Shown in pieces: positions 8,630 through 18,543 of a stretch of 64,000 nucleotides of DNA. Within the stretch, counting starts at the first letter, position 1. Every line of letters starts with the position of its first letter. Position numbers and translations under genes: made by a program. Origin of the DNA: JBHEBG01 sp046557915 (GTDB taxonomy: Bacteria > Bacteroidota > Bacteroidia > Flavobacteriales > Flavobacteriaceae); NCBI RefSeq assembly GCF_046557915.1, contig NZ_JBHEBG010000001.1, forward strand, positions 496,001-560,000, given 5' to 3'. The notes under the pieces were generated by a model that ran no database searches, was not told the origin of the DNA, and saw only the letters and a program-made list of their open reading frames with translations.

Positions 8630-9325
8630 ATGATACAGATACAAGAATTAAAAAAGAGTTTTAGAACAGAAGAAGTGGAAACCTTGGCTCTTAACCAGGT
8701 TGACCTAAAGGTTGCCGAGGGCGAATTTGTTGCCATTATGGGCCCATCGGGATGTGGAAAATCTACACTTTTGAACATTATTGGAATGTTAGACAATCCT
8801 ACGGCGGGTAGTTACCAATTTGGCGGCCATGAGGTAGGTGGCTTAAAGGAAAGCCAACGCACCCAATTGCGCAAAGGCAACCTGGGCTTTGTTTTCCAAA
8901 GTTTTAACCTTATCGATGAGCTTACCGTATACGAAAATGTAGAGCTCCCCCTCATTTATCTTAAAATGAAAAAGAGCGAACGCAAGGAAAAGGTGCGAAA
9001 GGTTTTAGAACGAATGAAAATTGCCCACAGGGAAAAACACTTTCCACAACAACTCTCTGGGGGACAACAACAACGTGTTGCCATTTCTAGAGCTGTAGTT
9101 ACCAATCCAAAACTAATTTTAGCAGATGAACCTACTGGGAACTTGGATTCCAAAAACGGAATTGAAGTTATGAATCTGCTTACAGAACTCAATCAGGAAG
9201 GAACCACCATTGTAATGGTTACACATTCTGATCGCGACTCGCACTACGCGCATAGGGTAATCAATCTTTTTGACGGACAAGTTGTAACGGAAAGTCAAAA
9301 TAGGGCTATAGGCGCAAGTGTATAA
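8630..9325 (+). CDS. ABC ATPase of the MacB/LolD type
   Basis: A 231-residue ATPase. It has Walker A GPSGCGKST (38-46), a Q-loop in FVFQSFNLIDELT, signature LSGGQQQRVAISRAV, Walker B LILADEPTGNLDS and the H-loop VTHSD. DEPTGNLD with a length near 230 residues is diagnostic of the LolD/MacB/FtsE group that drives mechanotransmission permeases rather than import. It should pair with one or more of the three FtsX-type permeases directly downstream; the first begins 35 bases after its stop. Confidence 0.93.
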   Translation: MIQIQELKKSFRTEEVETLALNQVDLKVAEGEFVAIMGPSGCGKSTLLNIIGMLDNPTAGSYQFGGHEVGGLKESQRTQLRKGNLGFVFQSFNLIDELTVYENVELPLIYLKMKKSERKEKVRKVLERMKIAHREKHFPQQLSGGQQQRVAISRAVVTNPKLILADEPTGNLDSKNGIEVMNLLTELNQEGTTIVMVTHSDRDSHYAHRVINLFDGQVVTESQNRAIGASV

Positions 9326-9360
9326 AACCATTGGGGTTTATTCATAATCAAAAATCAATC

Positions 9361-11772
9361 ATGCTAAAAAATCATTTAAAAATCGCTTGGAGAAATCTGC
9401 TCAGAAACAAGGTATATTCCAGTCTCAATATTGGGGGGCTGGCTATTGGTATCGTAGCCTGTCTACTTATATTACAATACGTGGCTTTTGAACTTAGTTA
9501 TGAGGATTTCCATGTTAATAAAGAGCATGTTTATCGAATTCAACAAGACCGATATGATAATGGTAAACTCTCTACGCAATGGGCAGCTGGTGCTTTTGCT
9601 GTTGGCAATCATTTTAAGGAAGCCATACCAGAAATAGAAGAATACGTTAAGGTAGTACCGGCCGGGGACATCGTAGTTGAGGTAAACAATGCCCCTTTGA
9701 GAATTGAAAAAGTATTTTTTACACAAACCTCTTTTTTTGATATTTTTTCATATCCTTTGATAGATGGTGAAATTGGAACCGTACTGGACGAACCTAATAC
9801 GGCCGCCATTTCTGAAACAACGGCATTACAAATATTCGGGACAAAAGACGTAATTGGCAAGACCCTTAAGATCAGTGGGGACGTAGATTATAAGATTACC
9901 GGGGTATTTAGCGATATGCCTGCCAACACACAATTAAAACCCAACTTTTTAGCCTCGTACGCCACATTTCTAAATTTTCAAGAAAGAAACGATCCGGAAA
10001 ACGCCTGGGCCTGGGATGGCTGTCTGTCCTATGTGCGGTTAGGAAAAAATGCAGATCCCAGAAGGGTAGAGGAAAAGTTTATTCCTATTGTGGAAGAACA
10101 GGTAGGGGAGTTTTTGGAAAGATTTAACTCCTCTGTTACTTACAATTTACAGCCTATAACGGATATACATCTTCACTCCAATTATATGGAGGAACCTGAG
10201 CCTAATGGAGACGCCAAAACGGTATATTTGCTCTTGGCGATCGCCTTTTTCATTATTGCAATTGCGTGGGTAAATTATATTAATCTTGCAACAGCACGGG
10301 CTATAGGCCGTGCCAAAGAGGTAGGTATACGCAAATCTGTAGGTTCGCAACGCGGACAGCTTATTGTGCAGTTCTTTTTTGAGTCGGCCATGTTCAATGC
10401 CCTAGCGTTGGTCTTGGCCCTTATCATTATGCTTCTGGTATTACCTTTTTTTAATCAGCTTTCGGGCCAGCCCGTATCTTACGAGCTGCTTACAAAGGGA
10501 AGTTTTTGGTTGGGGCTTTCTTTACTCTTCGTTATTGGGGTAATCCTATCGGGTTTTTATCCAGCTCTTGTGCTCTCCCGTTTTAAACCGGCCGAGGTGC
10601 TCAAGGGAAAGATGGTAAGCACAAAGCAAGGCTCGCTTTTACGAAAATCTCTGGTGGTCCTTCAGTTTACAGCTTCCCTATTCTTATTAATAGGTTCTTT
10701 AGTGGTATATCAACAAATACAATTTATGCGTAGCCAATCTTTGGGAATCGATATTGATCGGACTATAGTTGTAAAGCCACCTATTGTTTCAGATTCCACT
10801 TTCCTAACACAGAAGAAGGCACTTAAAGCGTCCTTGTTGCAATATCCTTCCATAAGTAAGGTAGCGGTATCTTCTATGGTACCGGGCCAAGGAGAAGGAC
10901 ATAATGCAGGGGGAATAAGGCTTATTGGCGAAGACGAGTCCAAACAAAAGCAATACCGTTTTTTACGGGTAGACCACGATTTTGTAGATTTCTTTGGTAT
11001 GAAAATGATAGCAGGCCGTACTTTTTCCGAAGATTTTGGCGCGGATGAAGAGACCGTTATCTTTAATCGTGCCGGGGTAAACCATTTGGGTTTCGACAAT
11101 CCTGAAGATGCCATTGGCAAACAAATAGAGTTTTGGGGAGATCAATGTACTATTGTAGGTGTTGTGGAAAACTTTCATCAACAGTCATTGCACACCGCGT
11201 TTGATCCAATGATCCTTAGGCTTGTTCCTTCGGTTTACGGACATTTCTCCATAAAATCGGGCATCAATAATATTGCGCAGACCATAACCCAAATAGAAAG
11301 TGAGTGGGATACCTTTTTCCCAGGAAACACCTTTGAGTATTTTTTTCTTGACGACCGTTTCAACGAGCAATACAAAGCCGACCATAGATTTGGACAGGTT
11401 TTCGGATTATTTACGGTGCTTGCCATTTTCGTAGCTTGTTTGGGATTATTTGGTTTAGCTTCCTTTACCTCTCTTCAACGCACAAAGGAAATAGGGATTA
11501 GAAAAGTATTGGGTGCAACGGTTAAAAGCATCCTAAAACTATTGTACAAAGAGTTTGCACTTTTACTGATCCTTTCCTTTCTAATAACCATACCTCTTGC
11601 CTGGTTTATGGCCAAAAATTGGTTGCAAGGCTATGCCTTTAGCATACCCATGCACTGGTCTTTCTTTGTTTGGCCGTTTATTACCATTGTGGTAGTTGCC
11701 TGGTTAACCGTTAGTTTTCAATCTATTAAAGCTTCCTTGGCCAATCCTGTAAAGAGTTTACGCACTGAATAA
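9361..11772 (+). CDS. MacB/FtsX-family ABC permease 1
   Basis: An 803-residue permease starting at the ATG at 9361 (MLKNHLKIAWRNLLRNK). An upstream in-frame TTG at 9331 would only add ten residues with no matching family start. Architecture: one N-terminal membrane helix near 20-40, a large periplasmic MacB-type domain, three helices around 280-420 with the cytoplasmic motif ATARAIGRAKEVGIRKSVGS, then a second periplasmic domain and a C-terminal FtsX domain ending SFQSIKASLANPVKSLRTE. The conserved EIGIRKVLGAT loop contacts the ATPase. It is a full-length double-FtsX protein of the kind common in Bacteroidota. Confidence 0.92.
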   Translation: MLKNHLKIAWRNLLRNKVYSSLNIGGLAIGIVACLLILQYVAFELSYEDFHVNKEHVYRIQQDRYDNGKLSTQWAAGAFAVGNHFKEAIPEIEEYVKVVPAGDIVVEVNNAPLRIEKVFFTQTSFFDIFSYPLIDGEIGTVLDEPNTAAISETTALQIFGTKDVIGKTLKISGDVDYKITGVFSDMPANTQLKPNFLASYATFLNFQERNDPENAWAWDGCLSYVRLGKNADPRRVEEKFIPIVEEQVGEFLERFNSSVTYNLQPITDIHLHSNYMEEPEPNGDAKTVYLLLAIAFFIIAIAWVNYINLATARAIGRAKEVGIRKSVGSQRGQLIVQFFFESAMFNALALVLALIIMLLVLPFFNQLSGQPVSYELLTKGSFWLGLSLLFVIGVILSGFYPALVLSRFKPAEVLKGKMVSTKQGSLLRKSLVVLQFTASLFLLIGSLVVYQQIQFMRSQSLGIDIDRTIVVKPPIVSDSTFLTQKKALKASLLQYPSISKVAVSSMVPGQGEGHNAGGIRLIGEDESKQKQYRFLRVDHDFVDFFGMKMIAGRTFSEDFGADEETVIFNRAGVNHLGFDNPEDAIGKQIEFWGDQCTIVGVVENFHQQSLHTAFDPMILRLVPSVYGHFSIKSGINNIAQTITQIESEWDTFFPGNTFEYFFLDDRFNEQYKADHRFGQVFGLFTVLAIFVACLGLFGLASFTSLQRTKEIGIRKVLGATVKSILKLLYKEFALLLILSFLITIPLAWFMAKNWLQGYAFSIPMHWSFFVWPFITIVVVAWLTVSFQSIKASLANPVKSLRTE

Positions 11773-11792
11773 ATCATCAAAAACGAACGATC

Positions 11793-14225
11793 ATGTTTAA
11801 AAATCACTTAAAAATAGCCTGGCGAAGTCTTAAAAAGCAGCCCTTCTTTACTTTCCTAAACACTTTTGGCCTAGCCGTTGGTATTGCAGGAAGCTTGTTA
11901 ATTTCTCTTTACATCTATGATGAGCTTAGTTTTGACTCCATGTTTGCGGATGCAGACCGCATTCACAGGATAAATGCCGATGCTAAATTTGGAGGTGCGG
12001 CTGAAGAGCTTGCGGAAGTTTCTGAGCCAATGGCCTATACCTTGGAAAGGGATTATGAGCAGGTAGAACTTGCCACCCGTATAATGAGCCTAGGCAGTAT
12101 GCTGATAAAAAAGAGCGATGCGCCCATGAACGTTAAAGAAACGGCCACCGCCTATGCAGATTCTACTTTTTTTAAAATGTTTGGCCTAGACCTCCTGGAA
12201 GGTGACCCAAAAACAGCTTTGAAAGAACGCAACACCTTGGTTTTAACCAAAACCGCGGCCGCTAAACATTTTGGGACACAAGAAGCATTGGGCCAAACCT
12301 TGTTATTGAACAATAACGACACTTACACTGTAACCGGGGTAATGGAAGATATGCCCAGGAACAGCATTTTCCGAGAATACAGTGTTTTTATGGCAATGGC
12401 CGGTTTTGATGATCCCCAAAAAGGTGCATGGGGTAGCCACAACTATACCACTTTTATTAAAATGATACCGAGTGCAAGCATAGCAGATTTTCAGGCTCCG
12501 CTGCAGTCCATAATGGGAACCTATCTGATTCCTTGGGCACAAGCGTTTTATCCTGGTATTACGGAGGAACAATTTATCGCCTCTGGCAACTACCTAAACT
12601 ATAGCACCATCCCCCTAAAGGATATTCATTTGCATTCCGAGAGAAAAGCGGAGCTAAGTGTCAATGGAAGCATTCAAAACGTATATATCCTTTCCTTTAT
12701 TGCCGCTTTCTTAATTGTATTGGCAAGCGTAAATTTTATGAACCTTTCTACCGCGCATTCATTAAAAAGAGCAAAAGAAGTAGGTATCCGAAAAACATTG
12801 GGCTCTAACAAATCGGTGCTGATAAGTCAATTTCTAACAGAATCTGGCCTTATTTCATTTGTTTCCCTATTATTGGCACTGGTTATTTCCATGGCAGTAT
12901 TACCCCTTTTCAACAATGTCGCCGGCAAAACCGTTGCCATACCATTCACCAATCCGTTTTTCTGGTTGATTTTAATTGCTTCCACAGCTTTGTTGGCCCT
13001 TTTTTCAGGAGCGTATCCAGCCTTCTTCATGTCAAATTTTACTCCAGTCAAAGTCTTAAAAGGAGTGGGGAAAACCAATGTTGGGGGCGGCAACATTAGA
13101 AATTCCTTGGTTATCTTTCAATTTGCCATTTCGGTATTCTTGGTTGTAAGCACATTGGTAGTCTATCAACAGCTACAATTCATTCAGACCAAAGACCTGG
13201 GCTTTACCAAAGATCAGGTCCTTGTGGTAGATGATGTTTATGGTGCCGGAAACCAGGTACAGTCTTTTAAGGAAGAAGTGCTTCAACTTGGTCAGGTGAA
13301 AAACGCTTCGTTGAGTGCTTTTTTACCTACACCTTCCAATAGAAGTAGCAGTACCTTTTTTAAAGAGGGGGCCATGGACCAGGAGCAAGCATTGAATATG
13401 GAAAATTGGAGGGTAGATCACGATTATGCGTCTACCCTAAATCTAGAAATTATAGAAGGAAGGGATTTTGACCGCCAGCGCAACACGGATTCTACCGCAA
13501 TCTTACTGAATGAATCTGCGGTAGCCGTTTTAGGGGTACAACCAAAAGAGGTCTTGGGAATGCGAATATCTTCTGATTTGGGGTCACAAAATGCCACTTT
13601 TTCCACAGTTATCGGTGTAATTAAAAACTTCCATTTTCAATCCTTGCGCGAAGATATTGGAGCTCTTGCAATTTCTTTGGGTAGCAGCACAAGCTCCTTG
13701 GCCATAAAACTAAGTGGTGGTAATATTCCTGGCGCAGTATCCGGCATTGAGGCCATTTGGAACAAAATAGCACCCGGACAGCCTTTCAATTACTATTTTA
13801 TGGACGAATCTTTCAACAACACCTATCAGGCAGAGCGTAGGTTGGGACAGATCTTTATCATATTCACTGTCTTGTCTATATTAATAGCTTGTTTGGGACT
13901 CTTTGGATTGGCTGCTTTTAATGCCGAAAAACGTACTAAGGAAATAGGTATCAGAAAAGTTTTAGGAGCCAGCATTGGCCAGATCACCTATAGGTTGTCT
14001 TTCGATTTCTTAAAGCTGGTCGGTATCGCCATTTTAGTTTCCTTACCCTTAGGATGGTATGCCATGAATAGATGGTTAGAAGATTTCTCCTATAGAATAG
14101 AGGTAAGTTGGTGGGTATTGATAACCGCAGCTTTTTTGGCTGTACTTATCTCAATCCTAACCGTTAGTTATCAGAGTATTAAGGCGGCCATTGCCAGCCC
14201 GGTGAAAAGTTTGCGTACAGAGTAG
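11793..14225 (+). CDS. MacB/FtsX-family ABC permease 2
   Basis: An 810-residue paralogue of the gene before it. It has the same opening (MFKNHLKIAWRSLKKQPFF), the HSLKRAKEVGIRKTLGS loop after the first domain, the EKRTKEIGIRKVLGASIG loop in the C-terminal FtsX domain and the end SYQSIKAAIASPVKSLRTE. It follows permease 1 with only 20 bases between, so the operon is continuous. It probably forms a homo- or heterodimer with the flanking permeases and one of the two operon ATPases to push substrate into the TolC/HlyD conduit. The substrate is unknown. Confidence 0.92.
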   Translation: MFKNHLKIAWRSLKKQPFFTFLNTFGLAVGIAGSLLISLYIYDELSFDSMFADADRIHRINADAKFGGAAEELAEVSEPMAYTLERDYEQVELATRIMSLGSMLIKKSDAPMNVKETATAYADSTFFKMFGLDLLEGDPKTALKERNTLVLTKTAAAKHFGTQEALGQTLLLNNNDTYTVTGVMEDMPRNSIFREYSVFMAMAGFDDPQKGAWGSHNYTTFIKMIPSASIADFQAPLQSIMGTYLIPWAQAFYPGITEEQFIASGNYLNYSTIPLKDIHLHSERKAELSVNGSIQNVYILSFIAAFLIVLASVNFMNLSTAHSLKRAKEVGIRKTLGSNKSVLISQFLTESGLISFVSLLLALVISMAVLPLFNNVAGKTVAIPFTNPFFWLILIASTALLALFSGAYPAFFMSNFTPVKVLKGVGKTNVGGGNIRNSLVIFQFAISVFLVVSTLVVYQQLQFIQTKDLGFTKDQVLVVDDVYGAGNQVQSFKEEVLQLGQVKNASLSAFLPTPSNRSSSTFFKEGAMDQEQALNMENWRVDHDYASTLNLEIIEGRDFDRQRNTDSTAILLNESAVAVLGVQPKEVLGMRISSDLGSQNATFSTVIGVIKNFHFQSLREDIGALAISLGSSTSSLAIKLSGGNIPGAVSGIEAIWNKIAPGQPFNYYFMDESFNNTYQAERRLGQIFIIFTVLSILIACLGLFGLAAFNAEKRTKEIGIRKVLGASIGQITYRLSFDFLKLVGIAILVSLPLGWYAMNRWLEDFSYRIEVSWWVLITAAFLAVLISILTVSYQSIKAAIASPVKSLRTE

Positions 14226-14254
14226 CACATAAACAGGTATAAAATTGAAAACCA

Positions 14255-16684
14255 ATGTTTAAAAATCACCTTAAAATAGCATTACGCAGTATTAAAAAAG
14301 AACGTTTGTTCGCTTTTATAAAAATCGGTGGATTTGCAATAGGTATTGGGGTATGTTTACTTATAGCTCTTTTTATTAGGGACGAGTTAAGCTATGATAC
14401 CCACTATAAAAACCAGGATAGCGTTTTCAGGGTATTGTTTCAAACTACTTTTAAAGGAACAACGGGTAACGATGTGCATTTTCCTGCTCCATTTGCCCGA
14501 GCTTTAAAAGCAGATATTCCCGAAATAGAAAAATCGGGCAGGTTTCTACATAATGAATTGTTCGGAACCGGAAGTAAGGAAATCCGTTTGGAGGGCGATT
14601 CACAAAATACCTTTGAAAATGGTTTTATCTATGCTGATAATGAGTTGCTCCAAATTTTGGAGACCAAATTTTTGTATGGCGATGCAAGAGAAGCATTAAC
14701 GGAGCCTGCCACCTTGGTAATTTCCAAAGAAAAGGCAGATAAATTCTTTCCTGCCGGAAATGCCCTAGGCCAGACGGTAATTTTGGATAACGATATCTCA
14801 AAACCGTTTAAAATAACAGGGGTGTTAGAAGACAATCTTCCCAACTCCCATTTTAATTATGATTTTATAATGAGTTCGGAAGGCCGGGATTTTTATCCTG
14901 GGGAAGACGACAATTGGCGTGCCCAAAACTATTACACCTATGTACAGCTCAAAAAGCAGGCACGCGCTGAAGATGTAGAGAAAAAAATGCATTCCATTAT
15001 AGAAGATTATCTACTTCCTGTTGCTTTGGAAGCGGGTTATGTAGAAGCTGAGGAAGTTTATAAAACTGCCAAATACCACTTACAGCCTGTAGGGGATGTC
15101 TATCTAAAATCTAGCGGTATATTCGACTCCATACAATACGGCGATATCCTTTTTGTTTGGCTTTTTGGGGCTATTGCAATTTTCATACTCGTACTTGCCT
15201 GTATAAACTTTATTAATTTATCAACGGCCAAATCTGCCAACAGAGCTAAAGAAGTGGGCTTGCGAAAAACGGTTGGTGCATTTAGAACAAACCTAGTTTC
15301 CCAGTTTTTAACAGAATCTGTTCTGTTCAGTGTGGTTTCCTTTATTTTGGGGTTGTTTCTGGCTTGGGCTCTACTCCCTTACTTTAATACAATAGCCAAT
15401 AAATCCTTAACTCTCCCTTGGCAAACGTGGTGGTTTTTACCGATAATTCTAATCTCCGCATTAACCATTGGCGTTCTTGCCGGACTCTACCCTGCATTTT
15501 ACCTATCGGGATTTAGACCCATCAATGTTCTACGCGGAAAATTAAGCATAGGAAGTAAGAGCGGAAAATTAAGAAGCTCCTTGGTTGTTTTTCAGTTTAC
15601 CACTTCTGTGATTTTAATCATAGGCACCTTGGTCATCTACAAACAGATGGATTTCATTGTAAATAAAAAGCTGGGATATGAAAAGGATAAGGTATTGCTT
15701 GTGCAAGGGGCCAGTACCTTAAACGATAAAACACAATCCTTTAAAGAGCAATTATTACTGGTGCCCGGTGTTACGGGGGCTTCGGTAAGCGATTATCTGC
15801 CAGTGGAGGGTACCAAAAGGAATGGAAATACTTTTTGGGAAAACGGTATGGAAAGAGAGGCCATCGGTGTTCCGGGCCAACGTTGGTTGGTAGATCACGA
15901 TTATATAAAAACCTTGGGCATGCGCATGGTGAGTGGAAGGGATTTTTCCAAGGATATTGCGTCCGATTCCACAGAAGCAGCTATTATCAATGCTAAAATG
16001 GCCAAAAACTTTGGGTTCGAAAATCCCTTAGGAAAAAAAATAACTAACAGTAGGGGTAATTGGACCATAATAGGTGTGGTAGAAGACTTTCATTTTTATT
16101 CCTTGAAGCAAGATATAGAACCTTTGGTCCTAAACGTTGGCAATAGTGCCAATACCATATCGGTAAAACTCAATAATTTAAACAATGGTGATACACTAAA
16201 GGCTATTGCCGGCCTATGGGAAAATCTGGTACCAAACCAGTCTTTTCGGTATTCTTTTTTGGCCCAAGATTTTCTTTTGATGCATCAAGATGTTAAACAA
16301 ATGGGAGATTTGCTAACCAGTTTTGCACTTTTTGCACTTTTGGTGGCATGTCTTGGGTTATTTGCCCTCTCTGCTTTTACTGCGGAACAAAGAAGAAAGG
16401 AAATTAGTATAAGAATGGTTTTGGGAGCTTCCTTTAAGAATATTTATCAATTGCTATCTGTAAATTTTCTAAAGCTCGTTGCCATTTCAATCCTCATTGC
16501 AACTCCCATTGGATGGTATCTAATGAACCGATGGCTTCAAGATTTTGCCTATCCGGTTGGTTTGGGGTGGGATATTTTTCTGCTTGCAGGTATGGTTGCC
16601 TTAATTATTGCAATTCTTACCATAAGCTACCAGTCTGTGGCTGCGGCGCTCATTAAGCCACTAAACAGTCTGCGTTCGGAATAA
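14255..16684 (+). CDS. MacB/FtsX-family ABC permease 3
   Basis: An 809-residue third paralogue, starting MFKNHLKIALRSIKKERLF 29 bases after permease 2. The coupling loops read AKSANRAKEVGLRKTVGA and EQRRKEISIRMVLGASF. The C-terminus SYQSVAAALIKPLNSLRSE keeps the family ending, though it departs from the SLRTE of the other two. The large periplasmic domain has its own sequence, so it is a diverged copy rather than a recent duplicate. A second ATPase follows 44 bases downstream. Confidence 0.92.
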   Translation: MFKNHLKIALRSIKKERLFAFIKIGGFAIGIGVCLLIALFIRDELSYDTHYKNQDSVFRVLFQTTFKGTTGNDVHFPAPFARALKADIPEIEKSGRFLHNELFGTGSKEIRLEGDSQNTFENGFIYADNELLQILETKFLYGDAREALTEPATLVISKEKADKFFPAGNALGQTVILDNDISKPFKITGVLEDNLPNSHFNYDFIMSSEGRDFYPGEDDNWRAQNYYTYVQLKKQARAEDVEKKMHSIIEDYLLPVALEAGYVEAEEVYKTAKYHLQPVGDVYLKSSGIFDSIQYGDILFVWLFGAIAIFILVLACINFINLSTAKSANRAKEVGLRKTVGAFRTNLVSQFLTESVLFSVVSFILGLFLAWALLPYFNTIANKSLTLPWQTWWFLPIILISALTIGVLAGLYPAFYLSGFRPINVLRGKLSIGSKSGKLRSSLVVFQFTTSVILIIGTLVIYKQMDFIVNKKLGYEKDKVLLVQGASTLNDKTQSFKEQLLLVPGVTGASVSDYLPVEGTKRNGNTFWENGMEREAIGVPGQRWLVDHDYIKTLGMRMVSGRDFSKDIASDSTEAAIINAKMAKNFGFENPLGKKITNSRGNWTIIGVVEDFHFYSLKQDIEPLVLNVGNSANTISVKLNNLNNGDTLKAIAGLWENLVPNQSFRYSFLAQDFLLMHQDVKQMGDLLTSFALFALLVACLGLFALSAFTAEQRRKEISIRMVLGASFKNIYQLLSVNFLKLVAISILIATPIGWYLMNRWLQDFAYPVGLGWDIFLLAGMVALIIAILTISYQSVAAALIKPLNSLRSE

Positions 16685-16728
16685 AATAGAAATAGGCTCC
16701 AAAAGGGTCATCAAAAAAAATAGACATT

Positions 16729-17391
16729 ATGCTTTTAAAACTAAATAGTATCTACAAATGGGTAAATTCTGGAGGGCAAAGGATTTTTCTGCTTAAAGAC
16801 ATAAACCTAAGTGTGGAAGAGGGCGAGTTTATCTCTGTTATGGGGCCTTCGGGATCTGGGAAATCTACTTTGCTCAATGTTATTGGAATGTTGGATGGTT
16901 TTGATGAGGGAGAATACCATTTTCTGGATAAGTCCGTACATGCAATAAAAGAAAAACGCCGTGCCGCATTGTATAAAGAGTATATTGGTTTTGTTTTTCA
17001 GGCATATCATTTGATCGATGAATTAACGGTGAAGGAAAATTTGGAAATGCCCTTATTGTACAAAAAATACAAAGGCACAGAACGAAAGGCTATGGTTGCC
17101 GATATGTTGGATCGATTTAACATCGTAGGCAAAAAAGATCTTTTTCCTTCGCAATTAAGTGGCGGACAGCAGCAGTTGGTAGGTATCGCAAGGGCATTGA
17201 TAGGAAATCCGAAGCTTATTCTGGCCGATGAACCAACTGGCAATCTTAATTCACAGCAGGGAGAGGAAATCATGGATTTGTTTAAGCAGCTCAACAATGA
17301 TGGGGTTACCATCATCCAAGTTACCCACTCGGAAAAGAATGCATCCTACGGTTCTCGAATTGTTAATTTGCTCGATGGAAGAAGTGTCTAG
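16729..17391 (+). CDS. Second ABC ATPase of the MacB/LolD type
   Basis: A 220-residue ATPase with Walker A GPSGSGKST (39-47), FVFQAYHLIDELTVKEN at the Q-loop, signature LSGGQQQLVGIARAL, LILADEPTGNLNS and VTHSEKN. The signature has leucine where the usual arginine follows QQQ, and the D-loop aspartate is asparagine (GNLNS rather than GNLDS), so hydrolysis may be tuned. It is the last gene of the efflux operon. Its stop codon overlaps that of the convergent FAD oxidoreductase gene by three shared bases at a CTAG. Confidence 0.9.
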   Translation: MLLKLNSIYKWVNSGGQRIFLLKDINLSVEEGEFISVMGPSGSGKSTLLNVIGMLDGFDEGEYHFLDKSVHAIKEKRRAALYKEYIGFVFQAYHLIDELTVKENLEMPLLYKKYKGTERKAMVADMLDRFNIVGKKDLFPSQLSGGQQQLVGIARALIGNPKLILADEPTGNLNSQQGEEIMDLFKQLNNDGVTIIQVTHSEKNASYGSRIVNLLDGRSV

Positions 17392-18500
17392 AGTAAGTCT
17401 GCCAGCTCCTTGCCAACAAGGCTACCGATGGCGACACCCATACCGCCCATACGTACACCACAAAAGGTATTGTCCGACATTTGCCGTACAATCGGTTTTT
17501 TTTGTTGGCCGATTCCCATAATACCGCTCCATCGCTGGTCTATTTCAAAAGCCATATCAGGTAATATAACTTGTTCCAATAAACGTTCTAGCTGGTTTTG
17601 GATTTTTTCGGTTTCCTTAAACTCTGTAGTTTCTTCACCTTTAAAATCTAAATTTCGGCCACCTCCAAAAAGAATTCTGTTATGGATATTTCTGAAATAG
17701 TAATATCCTTGGTCTAAATGGAATGTGCCCTTTATATGTAGATTCTCTATGGGTTTCGTTATCAATACTTGGGCCCTTGCCGGTTTAACCTTTTTTCCCA
17801 ACCATTTTGATGCAAATCCATTGGTGGCAATGAATAATTTGCCACTTTTAAATTCGAATTTGTCTGTTTTTATCGCTACTTGACCGTCAATCTCACAATA
17901 GGTCTCTACATTTATGGCATTAAGCACCCCAATGTCATTATTTCTTACTTTGTTCAGCAGGCTCACCATCATTTTTCCTGTGTCTATCTGCGATTCAAAG
18001 GAGTTGGTAACATAGTTGTGTTGAATACCCTTAAACCTGAAGGTATTTGGGTGAGTGTTGAACGCCTTTTTTCCAAAAACCGATTGCAGCATAAGGTTAA
18101 CCTCTTCCATGTTGGCCAGGCAATGTTGGTAAAGTTCCTCATGGTGTTCCAAGAACAATTCATGTCCGCCGTGATTCTGAAAATCCATTTCGCTATCCCC
18201 AAGATTGTTGCGGAGTAACTGAATACCGTCCCATCGCTTTTTTACCAGGCTTATAACATCTTCCGGGCTATGTTCTTTTAAGTCCGACAATATTTCTGAA
18301 ATACTTCCAAAACATGCAAATCCCGCATTTTTTGTACTTGCCCCTTGTGGCAAGATTCCTTTTTCCAGCACCAGTATTTTTGCCTTGGGAAATCGCTTTC
18401 TTAGGTTAAGGGCACAATTTAGTCCTACGATTCCACTACCTATAACAGTAAAATCGATATGGGATAACCATGTCTTATATTCCCAATAACTTAGATTCAT
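17388..18500 (-). CDS. FAD-dependent oxidoreductase (D-amino-acid oxidase/glycine oxidase-like fold)
   Basis: A 370-residue flavoprotein. The N-terminal Rossmann motif VIGSGIVGLNCALNLRKRFP is followed by the acidic end of the second strand (LVLEKG) and the ASTKNAGFACFGS substrate/FAD loop typical of the DAO family. The C-terminus contains WSGIMGIGQQKKPIVRQM and a GGMGVAIGSLVGKELADLL ending that completes FAD binding. The amino acid or amine oxidised cannot be named from sequence. There is no signal peptide, so it is cytoplasmic. It lies downstream of accC but is separated from it by a terminator, so it is probably transcribed on its own. Confidence 0.82.
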   Translation of the reverse strand: MNLSYWEYKTWLSHIDFTVIGSGIVGLNCALNLRKRFPKAKILVLEKGILPQGASTKNAGFACFGSISEILSDLKEHSPEDVISLVKKRWDGIQLLRNNLGDSEMDFQNHGGHELFLEHHEELYQHCLANMEEVNLMLQSVFGKKAFNTHPNTFRFKGIQHNYVTNSFESQIDTGKMMVSLLNKVRNNDIGVLNAINVETYCEIDGQVAIKTDKFEFKSGKLFIATNGFASKWLGKKVKPARAQVLITKPIENLHIKGTFHLDQGYYYFRNIHNRILFGGGRNLDFKGEETTEFKETEKIQNQLERLLEQVILPDMAFEIDQRWSGIMGIGQQKKPIVRQMSDNTFCGVRMGGMGVAIGSLVGKELADLL

Positions 18501-18510
18501 CCTTAGTCAT

Positions 18511-18536
18511 AAAAAACTCCGACAAAAGCCGGAGTT
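18511..18536 (-). terminator. Rho-independent terminator downstream of accC
   Basis: A 7-base stem (AACTCCG at 18515-18521 with CGGAGTT at 18530-18536) is followed on the minus strand by a run of six T at 18516-18511. It lies 8 bases past the accC stop and ends the fabH-accB-accC transcript before the oxidoreductase gene. Confidence 0.85.
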
Positions 18537-18543
18537 GATAAAA

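Noticed and set aside
9331..9360. TTG start for permease 1 at 9331
   Set aside because: It would begin 5 bases after the ATPase stop but gives an N-terminus unlike the two paralogues, which both start MFKNHLKIA. The ATG at 9361 gives MLKNHLKIA.
10710..11120. 136-codon open frame antisense to permease 1
   Set aside because: It is entirely inside a full-length MacB permease gene and shows no domain or signal.
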